Assembly (NCBI RefSeq): GCF_900162615.1
Contig: NZ_FUFN01000010.1
Span: 2,014,519 to 2,078,518, forward strand
Direction: 5' to 3'
Origin: Virgibacillus proomii
GTDB lineage: Bacteria; Bacillota; Bacilli; Bacillales; Amphibacillaceae
DNA: 64,000 bases
Shown here: one piece after another, positions 1 to 8,137 of the stretch
Layout: every line of letters starts with the position of its first letter
How positions within the stretch are numbered: position 1 is the stretch's first letter
Notes under the pieces: model-generated
What the model saw: the letters and a program-made list of their open reading frames with translations, nothing else
Databases searched by the model: none
Told to the model about the DNA's origin: nothing
Made by a program: the position numbers and the translations under genes

Positions 1-50
1 CGATTTCGTATCAATTTAGCTGCTTCTAACAAGTCATCTTTTGTTGTCAT
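1..50 (-). CDS. 5' end of an unidentified gene (partial)
   Basis: An ATG at 50 on the minus strand opens a frame that runs off the left edge after 16 full codons (MTTKDDLLEAAKLIRN). A good ribosome binding site (aaaggtgat) lies just upstream, so a real gene probably starts here. It lies downstream of yppE on the same strand, where B. subtilis has small ypp genes. Too little is visible to name it. Confidence 0.5.
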   Translation of the reverse strand, partial: MTTKDDLLEAAKLIRN

Positions 51-124
51 GATTATCACCTTTCATTAGTGTATGGAAGCATATTATAAGCAATAAAACA
101 AAAAATGTAAAGAGTTTACAGATG

Positions 125-475
125 CTAGTCTAATTCAGCCAACAATTGATCAAGAATATATAAGACAGAATGATTTAATTCCATATACCGTTTTCTTCGC
201 ACATCAAGGTAATAACTATGCATCAATAATAACTCCATATTCTCCCTAGTAGAAATAATCTGTTGTGGATGAATATTCACTTTTCTCGTTTTAATTAATT
301 GGAGTACGTCTCTTTCCCACTGTTCAAGCAATTGAAAGACTGGAGCGGTTTCATTCTTCACCTGGGAAAACAATGCTTTATCTTTTGGATTCTCCGGTTT
401 TTCGCCTTTTTCAAATTTTTGCTTCAAGCTGTGAAAATGTACTTTAAGTACTTTGGTTTGTTCGTTTACGTTCAT
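125..475 (-). CDS. yppE: YppE-like DUF1798 protein
   Basis: This encodes a 116-residue soluble, charged, mostly helical protein with no signal peptide or membrane segment. Its length and pattern (central QLLEQWERDVL, then a tyrosine- and arginine-rich helix YYLDVRRKRYMEL) fit the YppE/DUF1798 family, and it sits in the same neighbourhood as B. subtilis yppE, close to sspM, recU and ponA. A ribosome binding site (aaaggcgga) precedes the ATG at 475. The family has no established biochemical function. It is probably a four-helix-bundle protein. Confidence 0.7.
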   Translation of the reverse strand: MNVNEQTKVLKVHFHSLKQKFEKGEKPENPKDKALFSQVKNETAPVFQLLEQWERDVLQLIKTRKVNIHPQQIISTRENMELLLMHSYYLDVRRKRYMELNHSVLYILDQLLAELD

Positions 476-851
476 AACTCATTCCGCCTTTTGCTAAAAT
501 ATACATATCTATTTTAACATAAGACATATTTTCTCGAGTATATGAATATCATCCAGAAACTTTTTTAAACGAACAGCCAAAGGATTAAACATATTCGTTT
601 ATTTATCCTGTATCTATAATGATATAAGAATTTCAAAAATTAGTGGAAGATAACGGAACCTAAATATCCAATTTGTTCAAGTCGACAGGATAGAGAAGCT
701 ACGGCAGCAATACATCACGATTTTCAAGAGAGAGAGATTTCACGGTTTTTCAAGGACGCCTGCGAACTTAGCCTTTAATCCAATGGTTCAGAAAAAATCG
801 CTCCTTGAATATAGTTTCATTTTAATACATTTAGGTTTAACACACAGTATT
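476..851. repeat. intergenic stretch with degenerate family A/F repeat
   Basis: There is no convincing gene between yppE and the 74-residue ORF. About 636-700 holds a decayed minus-strand family A remnant (aacggaacctaaat, then a C-rich block mutated from the usual cgattcgttcaa). It is followed at 681-727 by a unit that matches, as its reverse complement, 63705-63753. A shorter second unit (cacggtttttcaagga) follows at about 741-756. Confidence 0.5.
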
Positions 852-1076
852 TCACCCATCATTTGACCATTCCTCATGCTGATTTACCAAACGTTTTTTC
901 AATAAACTTAATTCATTTAAACGGTCATAATATTGATAAGTAATCGTATTTTCCACTTTCATGATGAGCTTTTGATCCATCCATCGCAGCTGATTTGAAA
1001 GTTGATATAAAGCAATTTCTAAGGTTTTTCTGTCCACCCCTTGCTTTTGATCCATTGGTAAATGACGTATAAGCAT
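852..1076 (-). CDS. small hypothetical protein, 74 residues
   Basis: I do not recognise this protein. It is 74 residues, charged and helical, with no signal peptide and no cysteine. The C-terminal half (RLNELSLLKKRLVNQHEEW) could form an amphipathic helix or short coiled coil. A very good ribosome binding site (taaggagga) sits 8 bases before the ATG at 1076, which argues for a real gene. It lies between sspM and yppE, a region that in B. subtilis carries several small ypp genes, but I cannot match it to one. It overlaps no other gene. Confidence 0.6.
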   Translation of the reverse strand: MLIRHLPMDQKQGVDRKTLEIALYQLSNQLRWMDQKLIMKVENTITYQYYDRLNELSLLKKRLVNQHEEWSNDG

Positions 1077-1243
1077 GTTATTATTTCCTCCTTACGTTCA
1101 AAAGACTTTACTAATAACTACTTCTTGTTATGATAAACTCTTCCTGCACGTTCGACAAAACTAGAATAAAGCTTACAAAACAAGTGAATTTGCTCATTTT
1201 TTTCGTGGATTTTGACAAACTAATAATGAAAGGAGGAATAACA

Positions 1244-1363
1244 ATGAAAGATGTAAAGCATAAACAGGTTAAACAACCTAAAACAAAAACGGAAAGCATT
1301 ATTTCAAAGTCATTAAAAGAGGGAGATAAAAAATTGAACGGTCCGAATATCCCATCGACCTAA
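1244..1363 (+). CDS. sspM: acid-soluble spore protein M (SspM)
   Basis: This is a 39-residue, lysine-rich peptide ending in KKLNGPNIPST. The B. subtilis minor small acid-soluble spore protein SspM ends in KKLGGPNRPST and has the same layout (basic N-terminus, QPKTKTES middle, conserved tail). In B. subtilis sspM also lies near yppE, recU and ponA. The ATG at 1244 follows a strong ribosome binding site (aaaggaggaa). An in-frame upstream extension to 1130 lacks one and is rejected. The protein is expected to be made in the forespore and packed in the spore core; that expression is inferred from the family. Confidence 0.8.
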   Translation: MKDVKHKQVKQPKTKTESIISKSLKEGDKKLNGPNIPST

Positions 1364-1374
1364 TGATTCATTTA

Positions 1375-1401
1375 GCGCAGGGTTCATTTGAAGCCCTGCG
1401 C
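1375..1401 (+). terminator. hairpin after sspM
   Basis: An 8-base perfect stem (gcgcaggg / ccctgcgc) with an 11-base loop starts 11 bases after the sspM stop. The following bases (cttctgatgttc) are only moderately T-rich, so it is a plausible but not ideal intrinsic terminator. Confidence 0.55.
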
Positions 1402-1580
1402 CTTCTGATGTTCTAGGTTTAAAAATTTGTATTTAGGTAATAATTCGTAATTATCCTCGCTAGAGTTTCAGTAGCTTGTCGGTCTCTAGCTTTTATTCTT
1501 CCGGATATTCTTTTTACTTTACCTCCTCTCCGATAGCTGTTTAAAACAGAAAATATCTTCTCATTCGAATTTAACTGTTA

Positions 1581-1645
1581 GGCTTTATAGGATAAGAAAA
1601 ACGAGCTTTCGCCATGAAGACTTGGAGATAAGCCAAGTTTTTCCA
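1581..1645 (-). repeat. family C repeat, copy 1 (uninterrupted)
   Basis: Read on the minus strand this is the same unit as at 11541-11620, 20790-20867 and 28147-28430: aaaacttggct, a short stem, gcgaaag, then ttttcttat and ataaagccta. Here the site that carries a family A insertion at 28206 is uninterrupted (cctataaagcctaa). The repeat abuts the 3' end of yppC. Confidence 0.65.
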
Positions 1646-1647
1646 AT

Positions 1648-2619
1648 CTAACTGAAATGATTCTTCATCGTTATCGCTCGTTTGACATGGAAATAAACAT
1701 ACATGAATTGACGCTTTTGATAAAATGTTTTTCCTGTTTTTGAGCTGATATTTACGTTCTGATTCTTTAACCATTTACGCTTTATACCCCCTGATTTATA
1801 CCAATCTTTTCGAATAATATCGCGATGTGTAATTATTGGATACACCATTCTTAAATACGGAGCCCTTGGCATAGATAGATGTAAAAAGCGTTCATAATCA
1901 TAACGAGAACCTGTATGTTCAATACATTTAGCAAATTCATAGGTTTGATTGTATACGGTTGGGGAAAAAATAATAGATGCCAGCTTTTTTCCTAATTCAA
2001 TACGATTCGTTAAGTTTGTAAAATTATGTACATAGCAACCATATAACTGCTGAGACATGGTTGGTATGAGTACTGCATTCATTATCAATAAATTTTGCAA
2101 TAAATATGGCGGTTGACAAAATACACGCTGTTTAAAAAAGGACTGTTTGATGACAGGAGCTTGAATAACATTTTGCTCATTAATAATCAATGCTTGAACT
2201 AAGCGGTCTTCATCTAAGTGTTTCCAAAAATGAAACCACTCTTTTACCATATACGTAGATACTTTAAAAGATGACAAAAGGTGAAACAATGGTTTATTAT
2301 ATTGTCTGGATAACTGATAAATCAAAAGCTGTGGAAAAGCATCGGAAAAGATTAACCAATTTGCTCTTTCATAGGTTATAAATAATCGTTGTCTTTCTTT
2401 TGTACCTAATAAATAACGAAAAGGTTCTAACTCTAAATCTGTCATATTCCATCCTGCATTTCTGGATACAATACTTGCTAAAAATGCCCATTTTATTTCA
2501 GGAAATTGTAAATAAAACGAAAAATACGCTTTCGTTCGAGAAATATTATCTCGATTATGTTCCTTTGTTTTATTTGTTATATAATGAATGTAGGAGCGTG
2601 ATAGCAAATCATTACACAT
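1648..2619 (-). CDS. yppC: YppC-like DUF2515 protein
   Basis: This is a 323-residue protein rich in aromatic and basic residues, without a signal peptide. Features such as SRNAGWNMTDLE (about residues 51-62) and YERANWLIFSDAFPQLLIYQL match the DUF2515 (YppC) family, whose function is unknown. It is divergent from recU-ponA, as yppC is in B. subtilis. The ATG at 2619 has only a weak ribosome binding site (caggat). The last third is less conserved-looking and basic. The gene ends next to a family C repeat at 1581-1645. Confidence 0.7.
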   Translation of the reverse strand: MCNDLLSRSYIHYITNKTKEHNRDNISRTKAYFSFYLQFPEIKWAFLASIVSRNAGWNMTDLELEPFRYLLGTKERQRLFITYERANWLIFSDAFPQLLIYQLSRQYNKPLFHLLSSFKVSTYMVKEWFHFWKHLDEDRLVQALIINEQNVIQAPVIKQSFFKQRVFCQPPYLLQNLLIMNAVLIPTMSQQLYGCYVHNFTNLTNRIELGKKLASIIFSPTVYNQTYEFAKCIEHTGSRYDYERFLHLSMPRAPYLRMVYPIITHRDIIRKDWYKSGGIKRKWLKNQNVNISSKTGKTFYQKRQFMYVYFHVKRAITMKNHFS

Positions 2620-2682
2620 GCTTCGATCCTGCTTTCTTTTTGTTTTTTAACATGCAGCAAGATGTTTAACTGTATACATTTT

Positions 2683-2711
2683 TTGAAATGGCATTTTTTT
2701 CTTACTAGATA
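2683..2711 (+). promoter_or_regulatory. possible promoter for recU-ponA
   Basis: TTGAAA at 2683-2688 and TAGATA at 2706-2711 are spaced by 17 bases, and an extended -10-like tggtaaaat lies slightly further on at 2712-2720. Either would give a very short leader before the ribosome binding site at 2723-2730. The match is modest. Confidence 0.35.
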
Positions 2712-2737
2712 TGGTAAAATGCAAGGAGGATTTAAAA

Positions 2738-3319
2738 TTGAATTACCCAAACGGTAAAAAAAGGAATGGCAGTGTTTCTAATCATCGTCCATATCGGTTT
2801 GGAAATCGCGGTATGACGCTTGAAGAAGATATAAATGATACAAATACGTATTACTTAGCAATAAAAAGAGCTGTCATTCATAAAAAACCAACCCCTGTAC
2901 AAATTGTGCGAGTTAATTATCCGAAGCGTAGTGCAGCGGTTATTACAGAAGCTTATTTTAAACAAGCGTCAACAACAGATTATAATGGAGTATACCGTGA
3001 AAAATATATTGATTTTGAAGCAAAGGAAACGAAAAATAAAACAATTTTCCCCTTAGCTAATATACATGATCACCAAATCGAACATATGAAAGCAGTGGTC
3101 GAACAAGGAGGAATTAGTTTCATGATTATCCGCTTTTCGACACTTGATGAAACTTACTTTTTCCCTGCTGAGAAACTTTTTAAACACTGGAACGTCAAAT
3201 TAAACGGTGGAAGAAAATCCATTCCGTATCAGACGATCCAGCAAAAGGGATACCTTATCCCTTTTCAATATAAGGCAAGAGTTGACTATTTAGCAATTAT
3301 TGATAAGCTTTATTTTTAG
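2738..3319 (+). CDS. recU: Holliday junction resolvase RecU
   Basis: RecU cleaves Holliday junctions during recombinational repair and chromosome segregation, working with RuvAB and RecA. The protein has the family signature GMTLEEDINDTNTYYL, IHKKPTPVQIV, the nuclease core ASTTDYNGVYREKYIDFEAKETKNK (Asp, Glu and Lys metal-site residues within it) and a C-terminal stretch ending VDYLAIIDKLYF. I choose the TTG start at 2738 because aaggagga lies 8 bases before it. The in-frame ATG at 2711 lies upstream of that site and would add nine residues not typical of the family. The result is 193 residues. ponA follows after 18 bases, the conserved recU-ponA operon. Confidence 0.95.
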   Translation: MNYPNGKKRNGSVSNHRPYRFGNRGMTLEEDINDTNTYYLAIKRAVIHKKPTPVQIVRVNYPKRSAAVITEAYFKQASTTDYNGVYREKYIDFEAKETKNKTIFPLANIHDHQIEHMKAVVEQGGISFMIIRFSTLDETYFFPAEKLFKHWNVKLNGGRKSIPYQTIQQKGYLIPFQYKARVDYLAIIDKLYF

Positions 3320-3337
3320 AGACGGAGGAATGAAGCG

Positions 3338-6148
3338 ATGGCAAATAACAGCCCATCTCGTACAGCGAGAAGAAAACAAAAAAAATCAAAGAAAAAACCT
3401 TTATGGAAAAAAATATTCCTTTCTTTATTTATTATTTTTGTAGTACTAGTAATAGGTGCAAGTGCAACTGCTGCCTATTGGATTGCTACTGCACCAGATT
3501 TGGATAAGTCCAAGCTGTCCGATCCGCTTGCATCTGAAATACTTGATAAAGACGGAAAGGCTTTTGCAGTTTTAGGAGAAAAGAACCGAACAAAAATTAG
3601 TTATAGTGATTTACCACAAGTATTAATTGATGCCGTAACAGCGACAGAGGATGCCAGATTTTTTGAACACTCGGGTATTGATTTACGAAGAATTGGCGCC
3701 GCGGTTATTGCTAATATTAAAGATGGATTCGGTTCTGAAGGAGCAAGTACAATTACACAACAAGTAGTAGAAAAATCCTTCTTGTCAGCGGATAAAAAAA
3801 TCAGCTTGAAGGTTCAGGAACAATGGCTTGCCTTACAGCTTGAAAGAGATTATTCTAAAGAAGAAATTTTAGAAATGTATTTAAACAAAATATTTTATGG
3901 AAGTAATGCTTACGGTGTAGCAGCAGCTGCTGAAACGTATTTTGGCAAAGAGGATTTAAATGATCTTACTTTGCCAGAAGCAGCTATTCTAGCAGGTCTA
4001 CCGCAACGTCCAACGGCCTATAATCCATTTAAAAATCCAGAGCTTACGAAAGAGAGAATGAATACCGTATTAAAATTAATGGTACGTCATGGCAAAATTA
4101 CCGAAAAACAGGCAGAAGAAGCTAGAAAAGTGGATATCCCTTCCCTGCTAGTAAAATCAAAACCTGATTCTACACCTTATGAAGCATTCATTCAGCAAGT
4201 GGAAAAGGAAGTAAAAGAAAAGGTTGATGGTGCTGATATATATACAGACGGATTAAAAATTCATACGACGATTGACCCCAAAGTTCAAGAACATGTTGAA
4301 TTTTTGTTAACAGATAGTGAAACTAATCCTATCCCTTATCCTGATGATGAAATGCAAGCCGCAATGACTGTGTTGGATACGAAAAGCGGTGCTATTCGTG
4401 CAGTTGGCGGTAGACGTAATAGCGAAGGGAAAAAAGAATTCAACTATGCGATTGAAGGGAAAACGCAAGCTGGTTCAACCTTTAAACCAATCACAGCTTA
4501 TGGTCCTGCTATTGAATACAATAAAATATCAACATACCATCAGATTAATGATGACAAACCATATCAAATACCTGGCACCAGCAAAACGATAAGAAACTGG
4601 AACAGGCAATATAGTGGCTGGATGTCAGCACGAGAAGCTTTAAATAAATCATTAAACGTGCCAGCAGTAAAAATGCTTGAAGAAGTAGGCTATGATAAAG
4701 CGAAGGAATTTGCAGAAGGCTTAGGGATTAAATTTCATAAAAATCGTGTGCTAATTGGCGATGCAATTGGTGGTACAGATACAGAGGTTACACCATTAGA
4801 ATTAGCAGGCGCCTTTCGAGCTTTTGGAAACGAAGGTATCTATAATGATCCATATTCTGTAACAAAAGTTGAATTTCCAGACGGAAAAACAGTAGATTTA
4901 AAACCGAAAGCAAAACCGGCAATGTCTGACTATACCGCTTATATGATAACAGATATGTTAAAGACAGCCGTTACAGAAGGTACAGGAACGCAAGCTCATA
5001 TCCCTGGTTTGCCGATGGCTGGAAAAACAGGTACAACAAGCTTAGAGAATACAGAAGGAAGTCCGGATGCTTGGTTTAGCGGATATACGACGAATTATAC
5101 GATTTCTGCATGGGTTGGCGGTTATCATGATGAAAATAAACGCCGAGCTCCTATACCGGATGGATACACGAAAATTCCTTTGCAAATGTTTAAAAATACA
5201 ATGACAGAAATATCTAAGGATATTGAAACGAAGGATTTCGTGAAGCCAGATTCTGTCGTTGAAGTTCAAGTAGAAAAGGGCTCAAATCCGCCTGCAAAAC
5301 CAAGTAAACATACACCATCAGAAAATATTACTACCGAATTATTTGTTAAGGGAACCGAGCCAAAGGGTACTTCAGAGAAATTTGCTAAGCTTGATCCAGT
5401 AAGTGGCCTAACTGCCAGCTTTAATAAAGATAATAATTCAATTGATGTTTCGTGGAATTACGATTCAGATGCAGATGTATCGTTTGAGGTGAGTGCCCAA
5501 GTTAATGGTGGCGGTATGCAGCCACTATCAACAACAAAAGAAAATTCCCTGGAAATTAATGAAGTAGAACCGAATGCAGAATATACCATTCAAGTCATAG
5601 CGGTAAGTAATGAAGACGGCTCAAAAAGTGAACCAAAAACAACTACCGTTTCTACTGGCGAAGAAAAGGAACAGGAAGAGATACCAGCTGTTGAAGGTTT
5701 ATCAGCCACATACAATGAATCGAGCTCACTCATTAATGTTAGCTGGAATTATAACGGTCCACCTGCTTCATTTGAAGTATCTGTAAACGGGCAAGCACAA
5801 ACTGTGGGATCAAATGGATTAGAAATTAGTGGAGCAACTCCGGGAGAGACTTATTCCATCACTGTTACTCCGATTGGAAAAGAGGGAGCGAATGAAGGAA
5901 AACGTGGTTCCGCACAAAGTACATCCATTACAGTTCCCTCTGAGCAATCAGAACCTCCTACCAACGGGAATGAAGAGGATAAACCTGATGATCAGAACGG
6001 TAATGTTAATGAGAACAATGATGGCGATAGTGGTAATAACGAGGAAAATAACAACGATGGTGATGAACAAGATGACCAACAGAATCAAAATAATCAACAA
6101 AACAATCACCAGAATAACCGGAACCGATCAAAAGAAGAAAATGAATAA
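3338..6148 (+). CDS. ponA: class A penicillin-binding protein 1 (PonA)
   Basis: This bifunctional peptidoglycan synthase polymerises and cross-links the cell wall. Order: basic cytoplasmic tail (1-25), membrane anchor (about 26-50), glycosyltransferase domain (about 70-245; EDARFFEHSG with catalytic Glu104, then GASTITQQ), transpeptidase domain (about 330-615; Ser380 in STFK, SLN motif, KTG at 563-565). Two fibronectin type III-like domains follow (about 690-770 and 780-860). The tail (about 865-936) is almost entirely Asn, Asp, Glu and Gln. Length 936 compares with about 914 in B. subtilis. The ATG follows gacggagga. A convergent terminator separates it from nth. Confidence 0.96.
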   Translation: MANNSPSRTARRKQKKSKKKPLWKKIFLSLFIIFVVLVIGASATAAYWIATAPDLDKSKLSDPLASEILDKDGKAFAVLGEKNRTKISYSDLPQVLIDAVTATEDARFFEHSGIDLRRIGAAVIANIKDGFGSEGASTITQQVVEKSFLSADKKISLKVQEQWLALQLERDYSKEEILEMYLNKIFYGSNAYGVAAAAETYFGKEDLNDLTLPEAAILAGLPQRPTAYNPFKNPELTKERMNTVLKLMVRHGKITEKQAEEARKVDIPSLLVKSKPDSTPYEAFIQQVEKEVKEKVDGADIYTDGLKIHTTIDPKVQEHVEFLLTDSETNPIPYPDDEMQAAMTVLDTKSGAIRAVGGRRNSEGKKEFNYAIEGKTQAGSTFKPITAYGPAIEYNKISTYHQINDDKPYQIPGTSKTIRNWNRQYSGWMSAREALNKSLNVPAVKMLEEVGYDKAKEFAEGLGIKFHKNRVLIGDAIGGTDTEVTPLELAGAFRAFGNEGIYNDPYSVTKVEFPDGKTVDLKPKAKPAMSDYTAYMITDMLKTAVTEGTGTQAHIPGLPMAGKTGTTSLENTEGSPDAWFSGYTTNYTISAWVGGYHDENKRRAPIPDGYTKIPLQMFKNTMTEISKDIETKDFVKPDSVVEVQVEKGSNPPAKPSKHTPSENITTELFVKGTEPKGTSEKFAKLDPVSGLTASFNKDNNSIDVSWNYDSDADVSFEVSAQVNGGGMQPLSTTKENSLEINEVEPNAEYTIQVIAVSNEDGSKSEPKTTTVSTGEEKEQEEIPAVEGLSATYNESSSLINVSWNYNGPPASFEVSVNGQAQTVGSNGLEISGATPGETYSITVTPIGKEGANEGKRGSAQSTSITVPSEQSEPPTNGNEEDKPDDQNGNVNENNDGDSGNNEENNNDGDEQDDQQNQNNQQNNHQNNRNRSKEENE

Positions 6149-6152
6149 ATTA

Positions 6153-6191
6153 AAAAGAGGTAAACGAGAATACTGCTCGTTTACCTCTTTT
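6153..6191. terminator. bidirectional terminator between ponA and nth
   Basis: A 16-base perfect inverted repeat (aaaagaggtaaacgag, 6153-6168, with its complement at 6176-6191) has a 7-base loop and A/T tracts on both sides. It serves convergent ponA and nth. The nth stop codon (6181-6183) lies inside the right arm. Confidence 0.85.
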
Positions 6192-6834
6192 CTATTTTCA
6201 TTCGTTTTTTTCCTTCGCGGCATATTTCCAATAACGGACATTCTGGACAATTCGGATTTCTGGCTTTACAGTGATACCGACCGAAAAAAATCATACGGTG
6301 GTGTGTATCGCTCCACTCTTCCTTTGGGATTTTTCGCATCAAAGTCTCCTCAACTTCAAGGACGGAATCTTTCCACCTGCATATACCCAATCGTTTTGCG
6401 ACCCGTTCAACATGGGTATCAACTGCAATCGCAGGTTCATCAAATGCGACAGAGGCTACCACATTCGCTGTTTTTCTCCCTACTCCAGCAAGCTTCATCA
6501 ACTCTTCTTTGGACTTAGGAACAATTCCGCCATATTCTTCTAATAACGTTGTACAGAGCTTACGAATATTTTTTGCCTTATTACGATATAAACCAATTGA
6601 CTTTATATCCTCTTGAAGTTCCTCTAAGGGTACCGCTAAATAGTCTTCGGGAGTTTTGTATTTCTTAAATAAATCCTTCGTTACTTTATTAACGAGATTA
6701 TCCGTGCATTGAGCAGAAAGAACAACTGCGATGAGTAATTCAAATGGGTTACCATGAACTAATTCACATTGTGCATCGGGAAACATTTTTTTCATCTCAT
6801 CTAAACAAAATCGAATTTGCTTTTTTGTCAGCAT
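6181..6834 (-). CDS. nth: endonuclease III (Nth)
   Basis: This DNA glycosylase/AP lyase removes oxidised pyrimidines in base excision repair. The 217-residue protein has the helix-hairpin-helix LAGVGRKTANVV with the catalytic lysine, the catalytic aspartate in AVDTHVERV, and a C-terminal [4Fe-4S] ligand set C-x6-C-x2-C-x5-C (CKARNPNCPECPLLEIC). The ATG at 6834 follows a GGAG ribosome binding site and lies 4 bases after the dnaD stop, so the two are co-transcribed as in B. subtilis. B. subtilis has ypoC between nth and ponA; no ypoC is present here. Confidence 0.96.
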   Translation of the reverse strand: MLTKKQIRFCLDEMKKMFPDAQCELVHGNPFELLIAVVLSAQCTDNLVNKVTKDLFKKYKTPEDYLAVPLEELQEDIKSIGLYRNKAKNIRKLCTTLLEEYGGIVPKSKEELMKLAGVGRKTANVVASVAFDEPAIAVDTHVERVAKRLGICRWKDSVLEVEETLMRKIPKEEWSDTHHRMIFFGRYHCKARNPNCPECPLLEICREGKKRMKIEKR

Positions 6835-6838
6835 ACTC

Positions 6839-7531
6839 CTACTCTTCCCCTTCTAACCAATTATAATAAAAAGAAGTATCACGCTTTTGACTAGACTGTA
6901 TACTAGAATTTGCTTTACGCGCATGATATTCTTTACTGGATCTGCGTGCTTGTTCAACGGATTGAATTCCTTTTTTCATCCATTCTCGTAAAATACGATC
7001 AATATACTTAAAGTTTAACTTGCTCATTAGAACTGCTTCACGTAAACCCGCTTTTATTAAAGCTGGAGAGATTTTATCCTGGTCAAGCCATGCATTAATG
7101 GTTTCTATTTCAAAAGGAGAAAGCGGTCTGCCAAACTCCTGTTCAAATAAAATAAAAATGGTACCTTCCGACGTTTCTTCTTCACTTTGTTGATGATGAT
7201 TTACCTTAAATAGTTTTTCCCAAAGTGGGTTTAAACAGTATGCTTCTTTTAGCTTCTGTCCTTGTTCTTCCTGTTGATCAATTGTCAGCATACCTTTTTG
7301 AATCAGTCCGCGCAAGATAAGTGCACATTCCTTCTCACTCATTGTTACATATTGAGCTAGTTGATCTGGCGTTGGAAAATCAATTCCGTCTTGGATAAAA
7401 CGCTGTAATTGTAAAAGAAGCATCACTTCTCTTTCATGGAGCCCCAATGTAGTATACGAAGTTAGTAATTGTGTTGGGACATGTAATTGCTGCAATAATA
7501 ATTGCTGAATAGAAAACTGTTGCTTCTTCAT
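6839..7531 (-). CDS. dnaD: primosomal protein DnaD
   Basis: DnaD helps load the replicative helicase at oriC and at restart sites. The 230-residue protein has an N-terminal winged-helix DnaD domain (about 1-100) and a C-terminal DnaB_2/DDBH domain with the conserved YIDRILREWMKKGI near residue 180. It ends FYYNWLEGEE, comparable to FYNWLEQ in B. subtilis. I use the ATG at 7531 (MKKQQF, as in B. subtilis). The GTG at 7543 overlaps the ribosome binding site aaagaggtg. In B. subtilis asnS lies directly upstream; here about 600 bases of repeats intervene. Confidence 0.93.
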   Translation of the reverse strand: MKKQQFSIQQLLLQQLHVPTQLLTSYTTLGLHEREVMLLLQLQRFIQDGIDFPTPDQLAQYVTMSEKECALILRGLIQKGMLTIDQQEEQGQKLKEAYCLNPLWEKLFKVNHHQQSEEETSEGTIFILFEQEFGRPLSPFEIETINAWLDQDKISPALIKAGLREAVLMSKLNFKYIDRILREWMKKGIQSVEQARRSSKEYHARKANSSIQSSQKRDTSFYYNWLEGEE

Positions 7532-7562
7532 AAACTTAAGCACCTCTTTAAAATATCATGAT

Positions 7563-7950
7563 AAGAACAAAAGCTTAGAAGCGCTCAGTTAGCCATGTGC
7601 AAACTGGGAAACTTCTGACAAGTTAAAGTGAAAACTTCAATCCGTGGAACGCTTTTTACAGGAAATGTTAGTACCGTAAAGGTATGACCTAAAGGCCCAT
7701 GAACTATTCGGGCATTTAGTTGCCGTTTTCCTTTCCCTTTGAATTCCTCCATATTCTCTTTAATCTTGAATACATGCGGGCTAGAAAAACATGCCGCTAA
7801 CATAGGGGAATGCATACACCTAAGCGGGCAAGCCTGCTTTTAGTCGACCTTTCTTAGATTCGAGCAGATGTTAACTTATCAAAGATCTCCAGTTTGTTTA
7901 AAGCACGAGCGCTTAAGATAAACGACGCTACTTTTTCAATTAGATAAATT
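7563..7950 (+). repeat. family B repeat, copy 1, interrupted by family A
   Basis: The left part (7563-7624: aaaagcttagaagcgctc, then cttctgaca) and right part (about 7781-7950: aaacatgcc, gcgggcaagcc, cctttcttagattcgagc, gagcgcttaag) match the continuous family B copy at 36072-36328. A family A element (7625-7780) interrupts it. Confidence 0.7.
7625..7780 (+). repeat. family A repeat, copy 1 (diverged, nested in B)
   Basis: It starts aaagtgaaaacttc and ends tacatgcggg. It keeps gttagtaccg, gtatgacctaaaggccc and ttcgggcattta. The third hairpin has decayed. Confidence 0.75.
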
Positions 7951-7969
7951 CCTAGATACAAGATAAAAC

Positions 7970-7996
7970 AATCCCTCGCTTATAGAGCAAGGGATT
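7970..7996. terminator. terminator downstream of asnS
   Basis: The stem aatccctcgct / agcaagggatt (one mismatch) around a 5-base loop lies about 140 bases after the asnS stop. On the minus strand it is followed by gttttatc; on the plus strand agcatttttt follows, so it may work both ways. Confidence 0.65.
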
Positions 7997-8137
7997 AGCA
8001 TTTTTTGGAGATGTTATCAAAATGAAGTAAAGATCCCGTTATATACCCTTAGTTAGCCCGCTGCTGCTAGAGTCATATTAGAAACAGATGTTACTCATAG
8101 ACGTATGAATTTTTCGCACACATTATGATAGGCAAAC

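Noticed and set aside
299..517. 72-codon plus-strand frame over yppE
   Set aside because: It is antisense to yppE, with no start signal.
5829..6518. 229-codon plus-strand frame over the end of ponA and into nth
   Set aside because: It is a shadow of the low-complexity ponA tail and the antisense of nth; it has no ribosome binding site and crosses a strong terminator.
7585..7815. 76-codon minus-strand frame in the dnaD-asnS gap
   Set aside because: It lies across nested family A and B repeats and has no ribosome binding site or family resemblance.
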